In this document: in pieces, positions 1 through 6,811 of the stretch
Position numbering within the stretch: position 1 is the first letter of the stretch
How the letters are laid out: each line of letters opens with the position of its first letter
NCBI GenBank assembly: GCA_027604665.1
Contig: JADGIZ010000241.1
Span: forward strand, 1 to 18,529
DNA: 18,529 bases
Source: Polyrhizophydium stewartii
Lineage: Eukaryota > Chytridiomycota > Chytridiomycetes > Rhizophydiales
Direction of reading: 5' to 3'
Program-made: the position numbers and the translations under genes
The notes under the pieces: generated by a model
The model's input: the letters and a program-made list of their open reading frames with translations, nothing else
The model's database searches: none
What the model was told of the DNA's origin: nothing

Positions 1-1117
1 GTCCTCGGCGCCGACGGCCCCCACGGCGTCTCCCACCGCTGCCGCCCCCGCCGCGACCTCGACCTCGGCCTCGGCCGGCCCGCAGGCACCCAGGTCAGGC
101 ACAGTTGATGCCTCGGGCTCGTCGCAGATGCCCACGATCGCCATCGCCGGTATCGTGGCCGCAACCGCCCTCGTCGCGCTCATCGTCATCACGGGCCTGG
201 TCCTCCTGCGGCGCTTCCGCCGCGACGCCCGCGGCCGCTTTGTCGACGAGGAGGGCATCGAGAAGCTGCGCCCCTCCAACGGCGGCTCGGCCGCCGGCGT
301 CCCCGCCCCCTCGCGCGCGTCCATCTCGTCCCTCGCCTCGTCCGTCTCGCTCGATCCCGCCGCCGCACACCAGCCGCTCTCGGGCCTCTCGCGGCTCGCA
401 CCAATGTCCGGCCCGTCGCCCGGCCACAAGTCGGTCAAGCACGCCTCCCCAAGCGCATTCCAGATGCCCGCAGGCTTCCACATCCAGCAGCAGCAGCTGT
501 CCCAGCTCCAGGCGACCCTCCCTCTGAGCCAGATGCACTCCCAGCAGGCCCCGCCCGCGAGCTCGGCGCCGTTTGTTGCTTTTGTGTCCAAGCAGCCCCC
601 GCGCGACATCTCGTTTGGCTCCAGCGTCGTCTCCGCCACGTCGTCCACCGCAGCCTCGACCTTGATTGCTCCCACCTCCGTTGCCGGCTCGGCATCGGTC
701 TCCCCAAGCCTGCTGTCCGCGACGCCCGTCCCGTCTGGATACGCCATTCCCGTCCCGACCTCGTCGCCGCCCCGCGAAGACATCTTTGCCGACCCAGCCG
801 ATGCAACGCCCACGCAGTCGTCCGTCGCTCTGCAGCAACTGCAGCAGCAGCAGCAACAACAGCAACGGCAGACGCAACCAAAGAAGATCAGCGCAACGGC
901 ATTCTCGAGCGAGGACGCACGGTTGATTGCCCAGGCCTTCCGCCAGGAACTGATTGACCCCTCGCACGACTGGGAGACGCACTCGGACACGTCCTCAATG
1001 GCAGCCAGCCGCCAGTCAAGCAAGGTCTCGCAGAAGAGCAACCGCTCGAGCCTGAGCAACCCCTTCGGCACCGGCAGCCGCCCGGTCAATTCCACCGACG
1101 AGGGCAGCGCACAGTAG
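1..1117 (+). CDS. Single-pass membrane protein with Ser/Thr/Ala/Pro-rich ectodomain, partial at 5' end
   Basis: The reading frame is open from base 2 to the TAG at 1115-1117, giving 371 visible residues; the start lies outside the window. The first ~42 residues are almost only Ala, Pro, Ser, Thr and Gly, as in an O-glycosylated, mucin-like ectodomain. One strong hydrophobic segment follows at visible residues about 46-69 (IAIAGIVAATALVALIVITG and on), then a basic stop-transfer stretch (LLRRFRRDARGR). This predicts a type I topology with a ~300-residue cytosolic tail. The tail is low-complexity, with Ser clusters, two Gln-rich stretches including eight Gln in a row at 842-865, and one ordered-looking amphipathic patch (FSSEDARLIAQAFRQEL) near the C-terminus. 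This layout recalls fungal plasma-membrane sensor-like proteins, but I recognise no catalytic or named domain. No intron is evident in the visible part. The family assignment is weak; membrane topology is the supported claim. Confidence 0.62.
   Translation, partial: SSAPTAPTASPTAAAPAATSTSASAGPQAPRSGTVDASGSSQMPTIAIAGIVAATALVALIVITGLVLLRRFRRDARGRFVDEEGIEKLRPSNGGSAAGVPAPSRASISSLASSVSLDPAAAHQPLSGLSRLAPMSGPSPGHKSVKHASPSAFQMPAGFHIQQQQLSQLQATLPLSQMHSQQAPPASSAPFVAFVSKQPPRDISFGSSVVSATSSTAASTLIAPTSVAGSASVSPSLLSATPVPSGYAIPVPTSSPPREDIFADPADATPTQSSVALQQLQQQQQQQQRQTQPKKISATAFSSEDARLIAQAFRQELIDPSHDWETHSDTSSMAASRQSSKVSQKSNRSSLSNPFGTGSRPVNSTDEGSAQ
833..871 (+). repeat. CAG/CAA glutamine repeat in the membrane protein tail
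   Basis: CAG and CAA codons encode a short Gln tract, with a core of eight Gln at 842-865 and flanking Gln residues split by a Leu and an Arg. CAG and CAA are mixed, which makes the tract less prone to slippage than a pure CAG run. It lies in the predicted cytosolic tail. Confidence 0.85.
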
Positions 1118-1845
1118 TAGGCCCGCATCGCGCCGGCTCCGCAGCAGTCTTATTCCGTCCCAACGTCGTTCTCGTAGTGGTTGCATCTCCCCTTTTCCTC
1201 TGGCCTGTTTTTCAATCTCCACCCTCCGCCAGCTGCAGGCCCGTCTGCGTGCGCATCTTGCGCGCTCGCAAGCGAGCAGCGCCTCGAGCGGCCTTGTATC
1301 TTTTCTTTCTTCGCTGGCCCAAAAGTCCCGATCGACGCAAGCCCTCCTGCCTCGCCTGTCGGGCCTCCCGTGGTATGCACGCTCCTGCACGCCTCAAGCG
1401 CCACGGGTCTTGTCGAATATTCACAATGATCTGCTTGTCACCACACCCTCTCGCGCGCCGCCTGAATCCGCTCGCTGCCTCGCCACCGCCGTTTTTAAGC
1501 TCCAATCCCCCCCTAAACCAAACCACGCCGCCAAGATGCCGACTCAATCCGCACTTGGCCCCCCGCTCCGCCCTTCTCTCCCGCACCACCACGCTGCCAC
1601 AACGTCATACCTCTGCTGCCCCCCGCGATAAACAGCCTCTTGTGTTTCCGCAAGTCGGCGTAATCCGCGCTCGAGGACGGCTGCTGAGAAATGAATGCTG
1701 CCCAGATGCTGGCCGGCCGCGGCGTCCTTGCTGCGGCCGCCAGGTGGTGTGTGATGAAAATGGCTGCGCTTCATTTGCTGATGCCAGGGGGTGAGGGTGG
1801 AACTGAGCAAGACACGGGCCGCGAGCAACGGCCGGGGCGGGGGCA
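1118..1845. other. Convergent intergenic region, 728 bp, no firm gene
   Basis: This is the space between the stop of the membrane protein gene on the + strand and the stop of the REEP gene on the minus strand. It must hold both 3' UTRs. I see no tRNA, no clear polyadenylation hexamer and no ORF with coding character; the six-frame ORFs here are Arg/Pro-rich or Ser/Pro-rich and look like chance in GC-rich DNA. The one promoter-like cluster is a TTTTTAA at 1492-1498 followed by a good start context (GCCGCCAAGATGC) at 1527-1539. The ATG at 1536 opens only 31 codons (stop at 1629-1631), with a low-complexity Pro/His/Ala-rich product. Confidence 0.6.
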
Positions 1846-3760
1846 TCAGGTGCGATCCTGGCTCGGACGGCCGAGGTAGTTTGGCTGCGGGCCGGGGTTG
1901 CTGCGGCTTGGTTGCCGCAAGCGCGGCTCGTATCCGTCCGGCGCAAACTCGCCCGCTGTCGGGCCGACCGCGGCCGAGCTGCTGTACTCGCGATGGTGCT
2001 GCTTCCGCGGCGTGTCGGGTCTTTGGCGCGACCGCTCGACGCTCTGCGACCGCCGCTGGCCGCCGGGAGATCGCTCGACGACCTCTGAGCGGGCTTTTCG
2101 GCTGTGCCCTTGGTATTGTTGCTGTTGCTGTTGCTGCTGCTGTTGTTGCTGTTGTTGCTGTTGCTCGGATGGGGGCGGCGAGTTGCCCAGATCAGAGGCA
2201 AGATGGTCGAGCTCGCGGAGCAGCAGCTGCAGACGGTGCTTCTCCTTCTTGATCCACAGCGCCGCGTCGTTGGACTCGATGGGCAGCTCGGCCTCGGAGA
2301 GCTTTGCGAGGCGGCGCTCGAGCCGGCGGTTCGTTTCCTTTCTGCGGATCTTGACCTCAGAGAACTCGGGGTCGATCTCGGGCGACTGGGGGCGTGGGTC
2401 GGCCGGCGGCATTGTCGTCGCGCGCGTCGATGACGACGGCGTCGATGATGGTGGTGGCGGTGATGGTGGTGGCGGTGGTAGAAGCGGTGGAGCAGGTTGT
2501 TCCAAGGCGTCCGTGGCGGGGACCCAAGGGCGGCGGGGCAGCCGCGGCGCGTTGTTGCGGTGAGTCTCGAGAAGCTCGCGACGGCCCTCGGGCGCGGGCG
2601 TTGCTGCCGCGCTGGCAAAGCGGTCCGTGGCGCAACGCACCATCAACGTGGACAGGAACGCCTGCTGCAGCATGAAGATGCCCTTGCGGCTCCACTCGAC
2701 GGACGCACGCTTGATCACGCTCTTGGACCGCGCGATGCCGCGCTCGATCTCGGGCTCCTTTTGCTCGAGCAGCGGCCGGATCTGGCTCTCGTACAGGATC
2801 GTCGCTCCCTGGCAGGCGTCATGCGAGCGCGTGCGCACGTGCGCGGCATGCGTCAGCACGCACGGCCATCCGCGGCCCGCGGCGGGGTGCGTCAACATCT
2901 GTCCGTGCGTCCCGCCCCCTCCATGCCCTTGCAAGCTAGCAAGGACGCGAGACCAACCTGCGTGTACGGAAGGCTGAGCCACAGCACGAATAAGAGCTTG
3001 GACTCGTAGTATAGCGGCAGCCTTGCGGCGACCCGAAGCGTAAGCACTACTGCCGCCGCGGTGCGAAATTAAGGGGAGTGGGGTGGGAATGATCACAGCG
3101 GGGGCCTGTGCGAGCGCATCCCAGCGGCGCACGTGCGCTTGCATGCGCGTGCGCACCAGAACAACACCGTGTCCGTGATGCTCTCGGCCACGGCAAAGAG
3201 CGCCATCACGATCCAGTACTTGGCCCACTGCTGGATCTGCTCCTCGTCCTCGGCCTTGACGGCCTTGTACGACGTGTATGCCGGCAGCAGCAGGCCGACC
3301 ACGTTCCTGTCCCCGTCGGTGCGCGCAGGCGGGGCCCGAAGCAGGCGCGAGGCGGCGTGCCGCATGCCGCGGTGGGCGAGACGACCGGCGCAGTTGGTCG
3401 CCGCCGCGGTCGCCGCCGCAGTCGTTTGGTGTTGGCGGCGCACGCACGCGGTTGTTGTTGTCGTCCGCGTGGTGGCGACAGGCACGCATTCAGATAAGCT
3501 GACGCGCGGGCGGGGGCAGGCGGGGACAAGCTGCCGCGGGCGGGGGATGCCGACGGTGGGGCCGTCCGCGCACGCTCATGCACGCATGCGCCTCCAGTGC
3601 GGCGACATCCCCACGCCCACGCCGGGCCGCAGCGTGCACGGGACGGACTGCCGCTCACGCTCCCAGGGGAGTGTGAGGGGGCCGCCCTCCGCCGCGCGCT
3701 CTCTCTCGCGGGGGTGGACACTCACAGCGCTGCGCGCGCCAGCAGAAACCCGACCGGCAT
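1846..3760 (-). CDS. REEP: REEP/TB2-DP1-HVA22 family ER membrane-shaping protein with polyQ and coiled-coil tail
   Basis: Minus-strand exons at 3760-3726, 3306-3157, 3021-2958 and 2808-1846 give 403 residues. Residues about 5-85 are the TB2/DP1/HVA22 domain of proteins that insert hairpins and curve tubular ER; visible hallmarks are LLLPAYTSYKAVKAEDEEQ, QWAKYWIVMALFAVAES, FWLPLYYESKLLFVLWL and YTQGATILYESQIRPLL. The joins at W|L and Q|G restore the family pattern exactly. The first exon is only 11 codons plus 2 bases, starts at ATG 3760, has a GTGAGT donor and supplies the short hydrophobic N-terminus (MPVGFLLARAAL) expected of REEP1-4. A 419-bp intron follows, much longer than the others in the window. 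The C-terminal ~200 residues are unusual: a Pro-rich stretch (about 188-203), a charged coiled coil, 16 consecutive Gln (299-314) and an Arg/Ser-rich end. Canonical REEPs are about 200 residues. The start is inferred; the core domain is certain. Confidence 0.86.
2116..2163 (-). repeat. 16-residue polyglutamine tract in the REEP protein
   Basis: Sixteen consecutive Gln codons are read on the minus strand (nine CAA, seven CAG), between a Glu and a Tyr. Because the codons are mixed, the tract is probably kept by selection or drift at the protein level rather than by expansion of a pure trinucleotide. It follows a Leu/Lys/Glu-rich predicted coiled coil, a common arrangement for polyQ segments. 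Confidence 0.92.
3307..3725 (-). other. Long first intron of the REEP gene (419 bp)
   Basis: On the minus strand it runs from a GTGAGT donor after the 35-bp first exon to a GGGGACAG acceptor. It is two to seven times longer than other introns in this window. It is very GC-rich, with CACCC/GC-box-like words (GGCGTGGGCGTGG on the minus strand, near 3610-3625) and repeated GCGTGC/GCATGC words. It has open frames (for example from an ATG at 3365, in frame with the family domain), but their products are Arg/Ala/Thr-rich and unlike the family. It could hold a downstream promoter or enhancer; that is inference only. Confidence 0.6.
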
Positions 3761-3802
3761 TTCGCTGCTCGTTCCGCAAAGCAGCGGAATTTCAGTCGCA
3801 TC

Positions 3803-5714
3803 TCAGGCCATGATCTTGGCGTGCGCGGCCTCCACAAACGTGACGTTGAGCGGGCCGCCGTGGCGGATCGGCGCGTTGGTGCGGCCATTGACGACAATCA
3901 GCGGGTTCAGCTGCGCGAGCACGTTCTCGGACAGGCTGATTCCGTCCAGGTACTGCTTGAGGATGCTGCGCAGGTGGTCGTTCTCCTCTTGCAGCTGCAC
4001 GCGCTGCTTCTCGAGCGCGAGCCGGTCGAGCATGACCTTGTTGATGCGCTTGTTGAACTGCTGCATCGCATCAAACTCTTGCGGCAGCTCGTGGTCCAGC
4101 TGCACCTGCACGGCCTGCACCGCGTGTCCGCGCACTGGTCAGCCGACCGCAGACCCGCACCCCATCTACCATCGCGACGCAATGCACACGCACCTGCTCA
4201 ATCTCCATGCTGTTGGACTCGTTGTAGAACGGAATGACACGCTCAATCTCGGTCTCGAGCTTGCGGTTCATCTCGGCGAGCTTGATAATGTCCTCCGCGA
4301 CCTCGACCTTTTCGCGCAGGACCTTGAGGACGTTGTTGCTAAGGATGGTCAAGTCAGTCAGTCGTTGGCGCTCCTGCTCGCGGAACGTGTTCATGCGCTT
4401 CTTGAGCGCCTGGAACTGGGTCTGAATGGTCTCCTTCTCCTCGCGCAGCGACTTGTTCCGCTCCTCGTACTCTTTCGAGTTGTTGCTGAGCTTGGTCTTG
4501 AGGTGCGCAATGTTCTCCTGCAGCTTGACGAGCTTCTTCATCTGCTGCTCAATCTCTTTGGCGTTCTTTTGGTCCTTTTGCTTGAGCTCCTCAAACTGGC
4601 GCTTGCGCTCTTCCGTCTGCGAGTTGTACTGGTTCAGCGCCGACTGGAACTGCCGCCACAGGTCCTCGACCGTGCCCTCGAGCTGGATGCGCAGCGCGTG
4701 CTTCTCTTCGAGGTTCTGCGTGCGCGGTTGTGTGTCTCAGCATGCGCTCAGCATTTGCGACTCGGGGTGATCCCATCCGCACCTTGTTCTTGACATCGTC
4801 CTTCATGCTCGAGTACTCATGCCGCGCATCGGCCTCGGACTCCTGGAACTCGTGCTCGGCGCGCGCCATGATGCCGAGAATGTCCGACTTTTCCTTTGCG
4901 TGCTGGCTCTGCAGCTTTAGCCTGCATCCGTGCGTGTGCATGGTGCGTGTGGGTGCGCACCACCAGTCAGACCATCGCAGTAGACACGCTCGAGCGCAGA
5001 AGCACACAAGGCTCGCCTTTCGGAGCTAAACTCGGCGTCCAGCATGCTCAGATCGGCCTCAAACTGCGACTTGAGGTTCGCCAGCCGCGCATTCTGCAGA
5101 TCAATCAGGGTATCGATGTTGATGAGATGGGCCTGCAGTGCCGTACTGAACTGCTCCTCGGCCTCGACAAGATCGTGGTCGAGGTTCTCGATCCCCGAGT
5201 TCTTGCGGTCCAGGTGCCGGTTGTGGACCTGCCGCAGGATCTCGACCTGCCTGCGCAGCTCCTCGGACTTGGCTGCGGGCCAGAGTGTCAGATCCTGCGA
5301 CGACGGTGGAAATCACTGCGGCGCAGGATGGCGCTTGGCGCGGATGAGAGCGAGTGTGACTACGACCGACGCACCGGCTTTCATGATCTCCCGCCATCGG
5401 TTCTGGATCTTGAGGTTGTTAAGGTGGAAGTTGCGCTCCTCAAGGGCGATGCGGTCCTGTCATCGCGCGTTCCGGCGCAGCCGTCGCGCCGCACGCCGCG
5501 CGGCACCGAGCGAGCCGCCGCATCAGCCGATGTTGTGCGTGATAGATGCGGTCCGCGAATGCATCGCATCTTGGGATGGCGGGTGGCGACGCACCTTGGC
5601 CTTCTGCTTGGCCTCCTCGAGAAGACGCTTGCGGGCCTCCTCATCCTTGAGGCTCTGGAACTCATTCTTGGCGCCTTTGTCGCCCTTCTTGCCCTTCTTG
5701 CCCTTCTTGGCCAT
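3803..5714 (-). CDS. DRC2: DRC2/CCDC65, nexin-dynein regulatory complex subunit of motile cilia
   Basis: Six minus-strand exons (5714-5595, 5456-5375, 5272-5008, 4921-4783, 4715-4194, 4114-3803) encode 479 residues, close to the usual ~480. DRC2 is a coiled-coil core subunit of the nexin-dynein regulatory complex, which links outer doublets in the axoneme and coordinates dynein. The protein starts with a Lys/Gly-rich head (MAKKGKKGKKGDKG) and is then almost all coiled coil. Diagnostic stretches are NRWREIMKAAKSEELRRQVE, DLVEAEEQFSTALQAHL, NLEEKHALRIQLEGTVEDLW and the C-terminal ILKQYLDGISLSENVLAQLN with a final VEAAHAKIMA. All junctions keep phase. The start at 5714 is the only Met before the lysine-rich head. 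The acceptor of the last exon could be 9 bases further in, an in-frame ambiguity. It diverges from NDUFS4 across 89 bp, and its stop lies 42 bp before the predicted REEP start on the same strand. Confidence 0.94.
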
Positions 5715-5803
5715 GGCGGGTCGAGGTCGACGGCGCCGAGGGGAAGCCTGGCGTCGGGCTCGCGGTCGGTCGACAAAAACGCACCTCGCCGTGAATCGCC
5801 CAT
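5715..5803. promoter_or_regulatory. Shared divergent promoter of DRC2 and NDUFS4 (89 bp)
   Basis: Only 89 bp separate the two start codons, so both 5' UTRs and core promoters must fit here or extend into the neighbouring gene. The sequence is GC-rich with repeated GGTCGA words and one A-run (ACAAAAAC) near the NDUFS4 side. There is no canonical TATA box. The assignment rests on gene geometry, not on a recognised motif. Confidence 0.7.
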
Positions 5804-6669
5804 ATGTTCGCTGCTCGCTCGCTCGCCGCCGCCCGCGCCGCCGCGGCCGCCGCGCCGGCCTCGGGCGCCAGGACCGCCGTGCGCGCGCTGTCGTCTGACG
5901 CCGCCGCCGCCAAGCCGACGGCCGTCGTGTCCACCGCCTACCGCGACATTGTCGAGGCCGACATCGTCAGCGGTGCGTGACGGCCACACGCAGCGGGTGC
6001 TCGTCCGCCGCTTCGCGCCTGCGCGGGGCTGCACGAGGCTGCGGCCGCGGCTGCGTGCTGGCTGCACGTCCGCGAGAGCGGGCTCGGCCCACCCCGCGCG
6101 CCGGCACCCCCGCGCACGCCGGCCGACTCCCGCCGCACCCGTCGCACCGCAGCCGCCATCGCGCCCGTGTCGCTGACACTGGATCGCCGGCCGGGTCTGC
6201 CCACGCCCTCGGCGACAGGCGTCCCGCCCGAGGTCTCGCGCCGCACCGTGCGCATCTACCAGCCGTCCAAGCCCGCCACGCAGTCGGGCACCGCGGGCAC
6301 GCACCACTGGCGCCTCGACTTCGACTCCAAGGACCGCTGGGAGAACCCGCTCATGGGCTGGTCCAGCAGCGCCGACCCCGTGCAGGCGCTGCGCATCAAG
6401 TTCGACACCAAGGAGCAGGCTATTGCATTCGCCGAGCGCCAGGGATACGACTTTTGGGTCGAGGAGCCCAAGGTCGCCCACAAGCGTGTCAAGTCATATT
6501 CCGAAAACTTCAAGGTGAAGTGCCCCGATGCTGCCCGTGCTCGCCAAAGGCCCAGATCGCAAAGGAGCTGACTCTGTGTGCTGCGGGACGCTGCTCTCTT
6601 GCGACGCTGCTCATTCTGTGCGCATTGCAGTATGTTCCCGGCAAGCTGCGCCTCTTCCGCACCAAGTAG
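5804..6669 (+). CDS. NDUFS4: NDUFS4, 18-kDa (AQDQ) accessory subunit of mitochondrial complex I
   Basis: Three exons (5804-5972, 6153-6514, 6631-6669) encode 189 residues, in the range of fungal and animal NDUFS4 precursors. This subunit sits at the N/Q-module boundary of NADH:ubiquinone oxidoreductase on the matrix side and is needed for late assembly. Residues 1-35 form an Arg/Ala/Ser-rich, acid-free presequence (MFAARSLAAARAAAAAAPAS), a mitochondrial targeting signal. The conserved core follows: RRTVRIYQPSKPATQSGT, HHWRLDFDSKDRWENPLMGW, and an end in YVPGKLRLFRTK. The splice phases (1, then 0) keep the frame, and the last exon supplies only 12 residues. Intron 1 (180 bp) is GC-rich and carries in-frame stops. 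The gene converges on importin-11 with 142 bp between the stop codons. Confidence 0.94.
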
Positions 6670-6811
6670 ATGCAACCATGCGGTTGATGCAACGTGTTGG
6701 AATGACACACACCAGGCAATCTCAAACAGCAATCCCCATCAGGCATCTCTCATCACCCCCTCCTCGACTCTGCTCGCAAGTCCGGTCCGCCGCGGCACGC
6801 AGCCTGAGGAT
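6670..6811. other. Convergent 3' spacer between NDUFS4 and importin-11 (142 bp)
   Basis: This short AT-richer spacer holds both 3' ends. It contains a GTTGATGCAACG-type stretch and CA-rich words but no AATAAA on either strand that I can see. Overlapping 3' UTRs are likely because there is little room. Confidence 0.55.

Noticed and set aside
95..982. 295-codon minus-strand ORF opposite the membrane protein gene
   Set aside because: Its product is Arg/Gly/Leu-rich low complexity and mirrors the GC-rich, Ser/Ala-rich coding strand. The + strand frame has a clear membrane segment and structured composition.
1605..2618. 337-codon minus-strand ORF with His/Arg/Asn-rich repeats
   Set aside because: It is an out-of-frame reading of REEP exon 4; the Asn/Ser run is the polyQ tract in another frame.
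3157..3489. REEP start at ATG 3489 or ATG 3365
   Set aside because: These frames give Arg/Thr/Ala-rich N-termini unlike the family. The ATG at 3760 with a GTGAGT donor gives the short hydrophobic N-terminus expected. Not excluded without RNA data.
4896..6176. 426-codon + strand ORF opposite DRC2
   Set aside because: Long only because GC-rich DNA has few stops. It is the reverse of DRC2 coiled-coil coding sequence and turns Arg/Pro-rich past the DRC2 start.
5381..6481. 366-codon minus-strand ORF across the DRC2/NDUFS4 divergent region
   Set aside because: Arg/Gly/Ala-rich composition without a recognisable domain. It overlaps the NDUFS4 exons and the DRC2 5' exons, which are well supported.
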